From NCBI GenBank assembly GCA_030527205.1, contig JAUNBG010000001.1:62001-126000 (forward strand): a stretch of DNA of 64,000 bases, written 5' to 3'. This document shows, one piece after another, positions 1 to 9,305 of the stretch (positions are counted from its first letter, which is position 1; each line of letters begins with the position of its first letter). The notes beneath the pieces were generated by a model. That model saw only the letters and a list, made by a program, of their open reading frames with translations, did not search any database and had not been told where the DNA came from. The translations under genes were made by a program, and so were the position numbers. Source of the DNA: Planctomycetia bacterium (GTDB lineage: Bacteria > Planctomycetota > Planctomycetia > Pirellulales > Thermoguttaceae).

Positions 1-2
1 AT

Positions 3-539
3 CCCAATGAAATGAATTTCTGTTGGGTCGTTAAATTTCCGATGTTCGATTGGGACGAAGAAGAAAATCGCTGGGTCGCAACTCATCATCCGTTTACAGC
101 GCCGTTAAAAGAAGATTTGCAATATCTTGAAAGCGATCCGGGTCGAATTCGAGCGCAAGCTTATGATTTGGTTTTGAACGGTTTTGAGGTCGGCGGCGGA
201 ACGATCCGAATTCATGATTCAGAGACGCAAAACCGCGTTTTTTCTTTGCTCGGAATGACTCGCGAAATGGCCAAGCAACAATTTGGATTCCTTTTGGACG
301 CTCTTCAATTTGGCGCCCCGCCGCATGGAGGACTTGCTTTCGGTTTGGATCGTCTGGTTATGCTTTTTGCTAAAATGGATAATATTCGCGACTGTATCGC
401 TTTCCCCAAAACAGCCAAAGCGACTGATTTAATGACTGGCGCTCCGAGCCCCGTCGCCCCAAAACAATTGGATGAGTTGGCTATTAAAACTGTTTTGCCC
501 GAATCAAATCAGAATCTCAAGACGATCGAAAATTCCTGA
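3..539 (+). CDS. aspS: Aspartyl-tRNA synthetase, C-terminal part (5' end outside window)
   Basis: Charges tRNA-Asp (or tRNA-Asp/Asn) with aspartate in the cytoplasm. The reading frame is open from the first bases of the window, so the ATG at 12 is internal and the gene starts upstream. The visible part is the end of the class II catalytic domain. It shows the [13 protein letters not shown] strand, the THHPFTAP segment, an [16 protein letters not shown] region and the motif 3 sequence [12 protein letters not shown], whose arginine binds ATP. This is followed by the typical bacterial AspS tail [18 protein letters not shown]. The stop is TGA at 537-539. Identification is secure; whether the enzyme is discriminating or non-discriminating cannot be judged from this fragment. 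Confidence 0.96.
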   Translation, partial: PNEMNFCWVVKFPMFDWDEEENRWVATHHPFTAPLKEDLQYLESDPGRIRAQAYDLVLNGFEVGGGTIRIHDSETQNRVFSLLGMTREMAKQQFGFLLDALQFGAPPHGGLAFGLDRLVMLFAKMDNIRDCIAFPKTAKATDLMTGAPSPVAPKQLDELAIKTVLPESNQNLKTIENS

Positions 540-659
540 TTTTTCTGTTCGTCTGCCAGGCAAAGGCGGCGGATTTTTCAAGACGGAACAAGTTTATCGC
601 CCATTCCGTCTCCCGAATAAAAAGGATTTTAATTCTTTTCGAGCAAATCCTGTCGTTTG

Positions 660-807
660 CTGTTTTGTGAATATTATAAATAGACGTCGGTTGGTTTTTC
701 CAAAGAGTCGGGATGACTCTTTGGATCCGATGCGGACGAGACGTTCGCGCTCCAGTTTTGTTTGCTCTGCGACAGGGACAACCGATAAATAGAAATTCAA
801 CAGAGCG
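660..807 (-). repeat. Family 2 intergenic repeat, copy 1
   Basis: The reverse complement of this stretch aligns almost end to end with 39142-39289. Shared blocks include TCTATTT-TCGGTTG-CCCTGTCGC, a GCGCG-A-GTCT--TCCGCATC core and AAAAACCAACCGAC. It contains a perfect 10-bp hairpin (700-709 with 715-724, loop GGGAT). The core resembles that of the 110-bp family 1 repeats. It fills most of the 349-bp gap between aspS and mnmG, where no gene is convincing. Confidence 0.7.
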
Positions 808-888
808 CTGGATTGATTTTGGAAAAATTAAATTAATTAATGGTTCAGAATAGAAATTTTTTGACTTTTATGATTTGCGTTTGAATTT

Positions 889-2733
889 ATGGATTCTTTT
901 TATGATTATGACGTCGTTGTTGTCGGCGCTGGCCATGCCGGAACGGAAGCGGCTTTGGCGGCTGCCCGTCTTGGCGCCAAAACGGTTCTTTTGACTGCTA
1001 ATCTGGATACCGTTGCGCAAATGAGTTGCAATCCGGCCATTGGCGGCGTCGGCAAAGGGCATATTGTTCGAGAAATTGACGCTCTGGGCGGGGCAATGGG
1101 ACGGGCAATCGACGCAACCGGCATTCAGTTTCGGATGTTAAATGTCCGCAAAGGTCCCGCAATGCAAGGACCTCGCGCGCAAGCGGACAAACGGCGCTAT
1201 CAAGACGAAATCAAACGAATTGTTGAGGAACAGCCGAATCTTCATTTGCGTCAGGAAAAGGTCATTGAGGTTTTGACGGAATCGTTTTCAAATGAATTTC
1301 CGGATTGTGACCAGCAAATTATTGGCGTTCGAGTTGTTGGCGACGCGATTTATCGAGCCAAATCGGTTGTTCTTTGTTGCGGAACGTTTATGCGCGGTCT
1401 GATTCATATTGGTTCGCTTCAATTTCCCGGCGGTCGGGCAAGCGAAGCGCCAGCTAACCGAATCAGCGAGTCGCTTTTAAAAGCTGGAATTCAACTTTCC
1501 CGATTCAAGACGGGAACCCCGGCCAGACTTAACGGAAAAACGATTTGTTATAGCCGGCTTGAACGTCAGGACGGCGACGAAACTCCGCGCCCGTTTTCTT
1601 TTTTGAATCGAAAAATTGAGATTGAGCAGATTCCTTGCTGGATGACTTATACAAATCCGGCTCTTCATCAGTTTATTCGCGATAATTTTTCGCGGGCGCC
1701 AATGTTCAGCGGTCAAATATCTTCGACCGGTCCGCGATATTGTCCTTCGATCGAGACCAAAATCGATCGTTTTGGCGAAAAGGAACGTCATCAACTTTAT
1801 TTGGAGCCGGAAAGTCGAACAACGAATGAAGTCTATATTAATGGGCTTTCGACAAGTTTTCCCCGCGACATTCAGGATCAAATGATTCGAATGATCGCCG
1901 GTCTTGAAAACGCTCAAATTATGCGTTACGCTTATGCGATTGAATATGATTATGCGCCGCCGCATCAGCTCAAAGCGTCTTTGGAAACCAAAAAAATCGC
2001 CGGTCTTTTCTTTGCGGGACAACTTAATGGAACAACCGGTTATGAAGAAGCAGGCGCGCAAGGTCTTATTGCCGGAACAAACGCCGCTTTTCGTTTGAAT
2101 TCCAATGCGGAACCATTTATTCCGACTCGAGACGAATCTTATATCGGCGTTATGCTCGACGATTTGGTTACGCGCAGCGTCGATGAACCTTATCGAATGT
2201 TTACATCGCGGGCGGAATATCGGCTTTTATTACGTCAAGACAATGCCGACCGGCGATTGACTCCGTTAGCTTATCGGATTGGACTCGTTGATGACGTCCG
2301 TTGGAACCGGCTCCAATTTAAGGAAAAATCGATTCAGGAAACTCAATTGTTGTTGAATTCGACTCATGACGCCAATGGTTCTCTGCTCAAATTTCTCAGA
2401 CGTCCCGAAACAGATTGGGCGGCGATGATTGAACGTCTGCCCGTTTTGAGGGAAGTCGATTCCGAAGTTGCCGAACAGGTTTCGATTGACGCGAAATATG
2501 CCGGTTATATTGAACGTCAGGAAATGGAAATAGAGCGACAAAAGCGTTTGGCTTTTCGAAAAATTCCAGCAAGCTTTTCGTATCGGGATTTAATTCATTT
2601 GCGCGCGGAAGCCAAAGAAAAACTCGAAAAAATTCGACCGGTCGATTTGGCCCAGGCAAGTCGAATAACCGGCATAACGCCCGCCGATATTGCTGTTCTT
2701 CTCGTTTGTCTCGAAAAACGATCGCTGGAATAA
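889..2733 (+). CDS. mnmG: tRNA uridine-5-carboxymethylaminomethyl modification enzyme MnmG
   Basis: FAD- and NADH-dependent enzyme that works with MnmE to place (carboxymethyl)aminomethyl groups on U34 of tRNAs. The 614-residue length matches the family (about 620-630). The N-terminal Rossmann motif VVVGAGHAGTEAA binds FAD. It is followed by the conserved MSCNPAIGGVGKGH and KGPAMQGPRAQADK segments. Further on are CGTFMRG, the SRFKTGTPARL region, PYRMFTSRAEYRLLLRQDNAD, and a C-terminal helical domain that contacts MnmE and tRNA. The ATG at 889 has no clear Shine-Dalgarno sequence. Its partner MnmE is encoded at 49357-51177 on the other strand, so the two are not an operon here. Confidence 0.98.
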   Translation: MDSFYDYDVVVVGAGHAGTEAALAAARLGAKTVLLTANLDTVAQMSCNPAIGGVGKGHIVREIDALGGAMGRAIDATGIQFRMLNVRKGPAMQGPRAQADKRRYQDEIKRIVEEQPNLHLRQEKVIEVLTESFSNEFPDCDQQIIGVRVVGDAIYRAKSVVLCCGTFMRGLIHIGSLQFPGGRASEAPANRISESLLKAGIQLSRFKTGTPARLNGKTICYSRLERQDGDETPRPFSFLNRKIEIEQIPCWMTYTNPALHQFIRDNFSRAPMFSGQISSTGPRYCPSIETKIDRFGEKERHQLYLEPESRTTNEVYINGLSTSFPRDIQDQMIRMIAGLENAQIMRYAYAIEYDYAPPHQLKASLETKKIAGLFFAGQLNGTTGYEEAGAQGLIAGTNAAFRLNSNAEPFIPTRDESYIGVMLDDLVTRSVDEPYRMFTSRAEYRLLLRQDNADRRLTPLAYRIGLVDDVRWNRLQFKEKSIQETQLLLNSTHDANGSLLKFLRRPETDWAAMIERLPVLREVDSEVAEQVSIDAKYAGYIERQEMEIERQKRLAFRKIPASFSYRDLIHLRAEAKEKLEKIRPVDLAQASRITGITPADIAVLLVCLEKRSLE

Positions 2734-2857
2734 GCGGCTCAAGCCGATTGAAAATCCGAAATCTTTTTATTTCAGTCTGGCAACGACAGACTGATTATTC
2801 AAGACAATTCTGATTATAATGAATTGGGATTCAATATACTGCAAATCGAACGAAAAT

Positions 2858-3922
2858 TCATCGCGTTGAATAATTGTCTTTAATATCGATCCAAAGAGGC
2901 GTTTTTCCGTCGCGAATCGGAAAACCGAGCCGCTTGCCTTCTTCAGACAAACGATTGATGAGCGGTTCATTGGAATGAAATCGCCGAACATTTTCGCAAT
3001 AAATGTCGCAAATATCTTCAAATCGCCAACGAATTTGGCCGCCGACATGCGGCGTAATCAAAACGTTTTCAAAGTCCCAAAGCGGATGATTCGGAGGCAA
3101 CGGTTCCGGCGAAGTAACGTCCATAATCGCCCCGGCTAAATGACCTGACTTCAAAACGTCAACCAAAGCGTCTGTTTGAACCAACGGCCCCCGAGCCATA
3201 TTCGCCAAAAGAGTCCCCTTCTTCATTTTTCCCAATTTGTCGGCATTAAAAATCCCGCGAGTCGACTCATTGAGCGGCAACGACAAAAAAACGATGTCAG
3301 AAAGAGCCAAAAGTTCGTCGAGTTGATCAGCGTTCCAGAGTTCCTGAACATAAGACGGTTTATTTGTCGGAAAAAGATCAGTCGCAATAATTCGTTTGGC
3401 AAAAGGGGCAACGAGTTGAGAAAAACGTCGTCCGACGCCTCCAAAACCGACAATTCCAACGGTTAAACCGATTAAATCCCGAGTTGGTTTGCGTCGAAAT
3501 TGACGATAATCCGGATTTTTAATTGAACAGAATTGATCTGCCCAAAAAGCGGGAAGGTTGCGAATCCAGGCAAGAATCAAAGCCAGGCCATGCTCGGAAA
3601 CCTGATCGGCTAAAACGCCTGCTGCTGTTGTTATTGTTATTTTTGACGCAATAACAGAAGGAACGAGCAGCCAATCCATTCCCGCTGCCGACGATTGAAC
3701 CCAACGCAAGCGATTTTGAGCAACGATACCATTCCAGTCAACAGGAACTTTTGCGTGACCACAAAAATAATCCGCTTCAAATAAAGCCTGACTCACTCCC
3801 GACTGATCTGTATTGATTATATTGATTTTTTCTGTTGAGTTTTGATCCCAGGCGCATTTGATTCGTTCGATCAAATACTCTTCAACCGGTTTATCCTTAA
3901 AACAAACAACAAGGTTCTTCAT
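2858..3922 (-). CDS. D-isomer-specific 2-hydroxyacid dehydrogenase family protein
   Basis: NAD(P)-dependent oxidoreductase of the D-2-hydroxyacid dehydrogenase family, 354 residues. The cofactor domain carries the glycine motif VGIVGFGGVGRRF with an acidic residue after the second strand (IIATDLFP), which favours NAD. Catalytic Arg lies in NMARGPLV, the Glu in DVTSPEPLP and the His in TPHVGG. The N-terminal half is diverged, so the substrate (glyoxylate, phosphoglycerate or another 2-keto acid) cannot be named. It stands alone: convergent with mnmG, and separated from the alpha/beta hydrolase by about 350 bp. The ATG start has no evident ribosome binding site. Confidence 0.9.
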   Translation of the reverse strand: MKNLVVCFKDKPVEEYLIERIKCAWDQNSTEKINIINTDQSGVSQALFEADYFCGHAKVPVDWNGIVAQNRLRWVQSSAAGMDWLLVPSVIASKITITTAAGVLADQVSEHGLALILAWIRNLPAFWADQFCSIKNPDYRQFRRKPTRDLIGLTVGIVGFGGVGRRFSQLVAPFAKRIIATDLFPTNKPSYVQELWNADQLDELLALSDIVFLSLPLNESTRGIFNADKLGKMKKGTLLANMARGPLVQTDALVDVLKSGHLAGAIMDVTSPEPLPPNHPLWDFENVLITPHVGGQIRWRFEDICDIYCENVRRFHSNEPLINRLSEEGKRLGFPIRDGKTPLWIDIKDNYSTR

Positions 3923-4274
3923 AAAACAAAACCATTAACGTTTTCTCAAGTTTGTTGAAACAAAATATAAATATCGTATTAATATGTGACTTTTTTTGAA
4001 TTGTTAAACTGCGTAAAATATTGGTCTGAATAACAATTTAAATTAACATTTTTCAGTTGAGAGTTGAAATCAACAAAATAATGTCAAAAGAAAAAAAATA
4101 TGAATTACAGACAATTCAAAGCAAATTGATTACAATTTATTTTTCGAAACTTTAGGGAAAAAGACAGAATCCCAAAAAAACCAGATCGTTCGCTTCGCAA
4201 GTCCGCAAAAAAACTCGCGGTTTACAGCTGTCGCGGCCTGCCATTTATTTTCCCCTTTTGAAAATAAGTTGAAA
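3923..4274. other. Intergenic, no recognisable feature
   Basis: AT-rich spacer of 352 bp between two minus-strand genes. Short reading frames here overlap a degenerate, C/G-richer patch near 4190-4250 but lack any family resemblance or ribosome binding site. No tRNA or convincing terminator is seen. Confidence 0.4.
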
Positions 4275-5216
4275 TCAAAACGGTTGCTCAAACGATTGCG
4301 ATTTTCTTGGTTCAGCGTCAAAACAATGCGTTTTCAATAAAAAATCCTGAACTGTTTGCAATATCGTTTCAAAATGATCCTTTTCGCCAAAAATGTCATG
4401 ACCGGCGTTTTTCAAGATTAATGTTTCGACGAAAAGACCGTTTTGCCGCGCAATTTCCGCATTGGTCTGCATCATTTCAAGGGGAACGATCGAATCTTGA
4501 TCGCCATGAATCAACAAAAAGGGACAATAAAGGCTTGGAATTTTTTCAATCGAAGCAAACTCTGAATGAAGCAACCAATGAACGGGGAGAAACGGATATA
4601 AGATTTGACCTGTTTCCGGTAATGAAGTAAACCCTGAAAAGAAGATCAATCCTCCGACCTTTTTTTGGCTTGCCAAACCGCAGGCAACCGCCGTTCCCAA
4701 GCTGTGTCCGCTTACAATAATTTTTTCAGGCGAACATTTCTTTTGATCGATCAAATAATCATAAACGGCAAGCGCGGTTTCATAACAATCATTTTCCGTC
4801 GGTCGTCCCGGCGATATTCCATAACCAACATATTCCGGAATGACAACATTAACGCCAATCTTCCGAAAATTTTGAAAAATGGAGTTCATATAACCCAAAC
4901 AGCCGCCGTTCCCATAAAAAAAGATGAGCGTTGGGGAATCATTAAAATTCGGCAAAAGTTTTCCGCTTGAAGTCAGGGCTCCAACCGATCGAAAAAAAGT
5001 TTGATGCCCCGATTTCGTTGTCAATTCAATCAGATTATCAGATGAATCTTCCGAATTGATCTGGACGTCTTTCATTCCTTGCGTTTGATGGCCAGGAAAA
5101 ACCATTTGGCGTTCCAATGACGGCAAACCCAACAACAAAGCCAGGACTCCGCCCAATATTAATGAAATTCCCAAAAGCATTCCTTTTCTTGTTTTCCAGT
5201 GAATCATTTTTGCCAT
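4275..5216 (-). CDS. Membrane-anchored alpha/beta hydrolase
   Basis: Serine hydrolase of the alpha/beta fold, 313 residues from the ATG at 5216 (an upstream TTG at 5243 is possible but less likely). A hydrophobic segment at about residues 12-32 is a membrane anchor or uncleaved signal. The oxyanion strand FFYGNGGCLGYM, the nucleophile elbow VSGHSLGTAVA, an acid in LIHGDQDSIVP and the terminal His in LKNAGHDIF give a complete catalytic set. The pattern resembles the BEM46/ABHD13-like group often annotated as lysophospholipase or peptidase. The real substrate is unknown. Its neighbours do not suggest a pathway. Confidence 0.88.
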   Translation of the reverse strand: MAKMIHWKTRKGMLLGISLILGGVLALLLGLPSLERQMVFPGHQTQGMKDVQINSEDSSDNLIELTTKSGHQTFFRSVGALTSSGKLLPNFNDSPTLIFFYGNGGCLGYMNSIFQNFRKIGVNVVIPEYVGYGISPGRPTENDCYETALAVYDYLIDQKKCSPEKIIVSGHSLGTAVACGLASQKKVGGLIFFSGFTSLPETGQILYPFLPVHWLLHSEFASIEKIPSLYCPFLLIHGDQDSIVPLEMMQTNAEIARQNGLFVETLILKNAGHDIFGEKDHFETILQTVQDFLLKTHCFDAEPRKSQSFEQPF

Positions 5217-5426
5217 TATAATTAAACCTGTCGAAAAAATCAAAACAATTCATTTCAAACCCGGAAGGGACAACTGATTTTCTCTTGAATCATTTGCCGT
5301 TATTGCCAAGTTTGCGAAACCTGCGATTCAATATTTTCAAATTTTCAACCGGTTTGAGTCAAAACCAGACAATTCCAATATGCTTCATGTTTACGATCGC
5401 TCTTTGAAAAGCAAACTCAGTTATAT

Positions 5427-7265
5427 TTAACGACTCAAAATAACAATAGCAACATCGGCATTCAAATTCGGATCGGAGTCGACAATAACCCCCAATTCCG
5501 TATTCAAGGCAACCTGACGATGAATTCGATACCCTTTTTCCTTACAAAAATCTTCAAAATCGGCAATCGTCAGAAATCGAACATCGTTTGTATTAAACCA
5601 TTTGCGGCCTGGACGCGGATCGGTTTGAGGAGCCCGGCCCATTTGAAGTTCTTCTCGAAATTTCTGAAATCCAAAGTTCGGAAAACTGACGATTGCTCTT
5701 GTCCCGACTCGAAGCATTTCTTCCAAAACCAATTCAACATTGCGAACTGATTGCAAGGTCTTGGAAAGAACAACAAAATCGAATTGTTTATCAAAAAAGG
5801 AATGCAATCCTTTATCCAAGTCGGCATGAATGACATCAAGACCTTTTTCAATACATTTTAAAATGAGTTGTTCTTCTATTTCCAATCCAACAAGCCGCTC
5901 ATGACCGCGCTCCTTGAGTCGAAGCAACAAATCTCCTTTGCCGCAACCCAAATCAAGAATCTTTGTCTTGGCTGGAATCAACTCCAAAATGCGGTCATAA
6001 TCAATTCGATGCTTTCGCTTGGTTGGAAAGAAATGGGTTTCGTCTTCGGATATTTCCAAAGATTGTGAGCCAAAAAGATTTCTGGGGCAAATTTCCTGAT
6101 ATGTATGAAAAAGGAAAGAACGAATCAAATTGCCATAGATTTCCAACTCATTTTCAAGAAGAAACGCGTCATGGCCGCAATCGCTATTGACATTGCAATA
6201 ACAAATCCTTTTATCTCCTGCCAAAGCGGCGTCAACAAGTTCCTGAGATTGAAACGGCGGATAAAGCCAGTCCGATGTAAAACTGACAAAAAGCCAGCGA
6301 CACATCGATTTCCGTAACGAATGAATCAATTTTTCGCGATTTTCTCCCAACTCGAATTTATCAAGCGCCATTGAAATGGTCAAATAACTGTTTGCGTCAA
6401 AACGTTCGACAAATTTATCCCCTTGATGAGCCAAATAAGAACCAACGGAAAATTTGGTTTCAAAGGACGTTTTTATCTGACGCGCATGATTTCGATCGCT
6501 GTCGAATTTCTTCCGCATTGATTCGAGCGACAAATAGGTTATATGAGCCAGCATTCGCGCAATAGCCAAACCGGTCGCTGGCGTTGTTCCTTTATCATAA
6601 TATTGACCCTGATAAAAATGCGGATCGCTTAATATCGCGTTTCGAGCGACAATATCAAATGCCAGCGACTGACTGGTTAAATGGGCTCCCGAAGCAATGG
6701 CCACACAACTGGCGACTTTATCAGGAAAACGGGTTCCCCAAACAAGAGTCATAACGCCGCCGAGAGAACCGCCAACAACGGCCAAAAGTCGTTGAATTCC
6801 TAAATGATCTTCGACAAGTTTACGTTGAACTTCAACCATATCTTCAATCGAAATATCAGGAAAATCCATTCCGTAGCGCTGACCGGTTTGCGGATTAATG
6901 CTATCCGGCCCCGTTGTTCCCCGACATCCGCCCAAAACATTCGGGCAAATGACAAAATATTTATTGGTATCGATATATTTGCCGGGGCCGACAAGAATCT
7001 CCCACCAACCGGGGTCATCCGCGTCTGAATGGGAGGCAACATGCGAATCGCCCGAAAATGCATGACAAATCAGAACCGCATTGTCCTTTCGTTCGTTCAG
7101 CGTTCCATAAGTTTCATAAACAACTGTTACTTCTAACAGCTCTTGTTGATTATGAAGAACAAGCGGATCTGGAAATGTTACCGTTTCTATATATTGTAAC
7201 GGATTAGCATTGCGACAACTGTCGCTGTCATCAAAAATGTTCATTAATTCCGATTTATTGATCAT
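5427..7265 (-). CDS. metX: MetX-MetW fusion: homoserine O-acetyltransferase / methyltransferase-like protein
   Basis: Acyl-CoA-dependent acylation of homoserine, first committed step of methionine synthesis, fused to the MetW protein. Residues about 20-385 are the MetX alpha/beta hydrolase. They show HAFSGDSH, the GPDSINP segment, the nucleophile elbow VGGSLGG (S167), D332 in FTSDWLYPP and H365 in SDCGHDAFL. After a short linker, residues about 415-612 are MetW. These carry the SAM-type motif LDLGCGKGDLL, then SKTLQSVRN and SFPNFGFQ. In most bacteria metX and metW are separate neighbouring genes. Acetyl versus succinyl donor cannot be decided with certainty. The ATG at 7265 is used; an in-frame ATG lies at 7244. 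Confidence 0.94.
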   Translation of the reverse strand: MINKSELMNIFDDSDSCRNANPLQYIETVTFPDPLVLHNQQELLEVTVVYETYGTLNERKDNAVLICHAFSGDSHVASHSDADDPGWWEILVGPGKYIDTNKYFVICPNVLGGCRGTTGPDSINPQTGQRYGMDFPDISIEDMVEVQRKLVEDHLGIQRLLAVVGGSLGGVMTLVWGTRFPDKVASCVAIASGAHLTSQSLAFDIVARNAILSDPHFYQGQYYDKGTTPATGLAIARMLAHITYLSLESMRKKFDSDRNHARQIKTSFETKFSVGSYLAHQGDKFVERFDANSYLTISMALDKFELGENREKLIHSLRKSMCRWLFVSFTSDWLYPPFQSQELVDAALAGDKRICYCNVNSDCGHDAFLLENELEIYGNLIRSFLFHTYQEICPRNLFGSQSLEISEDETHFFPTKRKHRIDYDRILELIPAKTKILDLGCGKGDLLLRLKERGHERLVGLEIEEQLILKCIEKGLDVIHADLDKGLHSFFDKQFDFVVLSKTLQSVRNVELVLEEMLRVGTRAIVSFPNFGFQKFREELQMGRAPQTDPRPGRKWFNTNDVRFLTIADFEDFCKEKGYRIHRQVALNTELGVIVDSDPNLNADVAIVILSR

Positions 7266-7533
7266 TGATTGAATTTGTAATTATGATATGCTCTGTTTTC
7301 AAGCCGATTGGAAAGTTAGCGTTCTGTTTGCAAGTTTGGCAAAGACCGAAACGTCAGGCCAGGCCGAAATCGGGCGCTCTTTTTTATAAATAAAAGCGAA
7401 GGTCGGTTATTTCAATATCCAAAACGATTTGCAATGAATATCGCGTTAAAAATAAAATATCATATTTTTATTCGAAACAACAAAAACGAACCTTCAAGCA
7501 ACCCAGTTCAGTATAACAGAATCTGATAAAAAC

Positions 7534-8805
7534 TCAACGACGATTTCGAGATAAAAGTTCAATCCATAGACTTTCATAACGAGAAACCATTTTATCAATT
7601 GAAAAATGATTAATGACGCGATTATAATTTTTTAACCCTAATTCTTGTCGAATTGCTTCATTATTGATGAAAAATAATATTTTTTGAACAAGTTCATCTG
7701 ATTGACCAAACGGAACAGTTTGAGAAGCAAACAAGTTGTCCCCCAATATTTCCAAAACTCCTTCTGCTTGCGATGAAAGAACAGGAAGTTGATGAACCAT
7801 TGCTTCGAGCAAAACATTTGGCATTCCTTCCCAACGGGACGGAAGAATAAACAAATCGGCCTGGCTCAATATTTCTGAAATATCGGGACGCCAACCGGCA
7901 AAATGAATCTGTTCGGATAACTGAAGCGATTGACTTTGATCTTCTAATTTGGCTCGTTCTTCGCCTTCGCCGACAATCCAAAGATGCCAATTATTCATCG
8001 ACTTCAACCAACGAGGCGTTGTTTCCAAAAGCCAATCAAGTCCTTTTTGTTTGGTTAAACGTCCGGCAAAAACAATATTTCGATCGGAACTTTGAGCAGA
8101 AAAAAGAGGTTTCAGCTTTTGACCGCTTTCAATCTCTGACGTTTTCCATTTCGTATTTGTTAAAATCGTTCCGGAATCGACTATTCTCCGGTTGTCAAAA
8201 AGCTGCCGGAAATCGACTTCTGATCCGTCAAAAGTCGTTAAACAATCATCGATTTGCTGCTTCTCGTCTCTCGCAAAAGAAATTCCATTGGGAATCGAAA
8301 TAATTTTTGACGATTTGATTTTTCCTTCTTTTTTCGTAAAATCTGCAACAGTTTGACTGACGCAAATATATTGGTCAACCAAAAATTGAGACCAACGATC
8401 AAGAACCAAATGCCATTTTTTATCCCGTTCCGCAACTCGTATTCCAGAACAAATCAGAGGAACTTTTGCCATTTTTCCTGCCAAACGGCCAACCAGATTC
8501 GCATGAAACATAAAACATTGCAAAACGTCCGCTTTTTGATCTTTAAGCATTTGGCGGAACCGAAACAATACCCCCAATAAATTTCGACCGGATCGAATGT
8601 CAAGAAAACGCAATTCCAAATTCTTTTGACGAATAAACGGAATAAAAGACGCCTTTTGATGAAATGATTCTGAACGAAGAGAATAAATGACCGGATGAAA
8701 ACGCTCCGGATCGAGTTTGGATGCGAGTTCAACCAACATTTTTTCCGCTCCGCCCATTTCCAGTTCGGTAATGCAAAGCGCAACTTGAATTTTTTGCTGT
8801 TTCAT
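7534..8805 (-). CDS. Glycosyltransferase family 4 protein
   Basis: Retaining GT-B sugar transferase, 423 residues from ATG 8805 (a TTG at 8823 would add six). The N-terminal glycine-rich acceptor loop is ELEMGGAEKML. The C-terminal half carries FAGRLTKQKGLDWLLE, IVGEGEERAKLE, HFAGWRPDI and the donor-binding E-x7-E motif in PSRWEGMPNVLLEAM. An Asn/Asp/Ser-rich stretch of about 50 residues sits just before the C-terminal Rossmann domain and looks like an insertion relative to the family. A role in cell-surface glycan or exopolysaccharide synthesis is likely, but the sugar and acceptor are unknown. It has no glycan-gene neighbours. Confidence 0.92.
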   Translation of the reverse strand: MKQQKIQVALCITELEMGGAEKMLVELASKLDPERFHPVIYSLRSESFHQKASFIPFIRQKNLELRFLDIRSGRNLLGVLFRFRQMLKDQKADVLQCFMFHANLVGRLAGKMAKVPLICSGIRVAERDKKWHLVLDRWSQFLVDQYICVSQTVADFTKKEGKIKSSKIISIPNGISFARDEKQQIDDCLTTFDGSEVDFRQLFDNRRIVDSGTILTNTKWKTSEIESGQKLKPLFSAQSSDRNIVFAGRLTKQKGLDWLLETTPRWLKSMNNWHLWIVGEGEERAKLEDQSQSLQLSEQIHFAGWRPDISEILSQADLFILPSRWEGMPNVLLEAMVHQLPVLSSQAEGVLEILGDNLFASQTVPFGQSDELVQKILFFINNEAIRQELGLKNYNRVINHFSIDKMVSRYESLWIELLSRNRR

Positions 8806-8983
8806 CACAAAATTGCTATTCAAATCTTGACAAAAAAATAATTAACAATAAAATTATAATAAATATTGGCTGAATTGTTCTGTTTTCTTTTGAACTGTTT
8901 GAGTTCGTCCTTAACGAATTCTGTTTCCTTGTTTCAAAAGATCAAACAATTTTAAATATTTGTGTCAATAAAGCACAAAATAT

Positions 8984-9070
8984 GGATGGGTGCCCGAGCG
9001 GTTGAAGGGACCGGTCTTGAAAACCGGCGACGGTTTACCCCGTCCGTGGGTTCGAATCCCACCTCATCCG
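8984..9070 (+). tRNA. tRNA-Ser(UGA)
   Basis: An 87-nt class II tRNA. The acceptor stem GGATGGG (8984-8990) pairs with CTCATCC (9063-9069), with discriminator G at 9070. The anticodon arm is CCGGT/ACCGG with loop CTTGAAA, giving anticodon TGA at 9018-9020. The long variable arm (GACGG/CCGTC) and the T arm GTGGG-TTCGAAT-CCCAC are typical of tRNA-Ser. CCA is not encoded, since TTTT follows directly. It reads UCA and, by wobble, other UCN serine codons. Confidence 0.97.
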
Positions 9071-9305
9071 TTTTTCGCTTTTATTGGACTTTTTTCTCTG
9101 CAAAAAGTTTTTACTTTTCTTGTTATTTTCTCTAATTTTACTTGTTTTGCTTCTGAAAATGTTATTCTATTCAAGGCAATTGAATATTCTGGGACGACGA
9201 TTTACAAATTGACAAGCGAACGAACTAAGCTGTCGCCCATGATTTTCGGCAAAAACGCTTTAATGATCTTTTTTGGGCTAATCGGAGCACAAAATTTTCG
9301 ATTTA

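Noticed and set aside
700-724. Perfect 10-bp hairpin (CCAAAGAGTC / GACTCTTTGG) as terminator of aspS
   Set aside because: No T-run follows, and it lies within the family 2 repeat; more likely part of that element.
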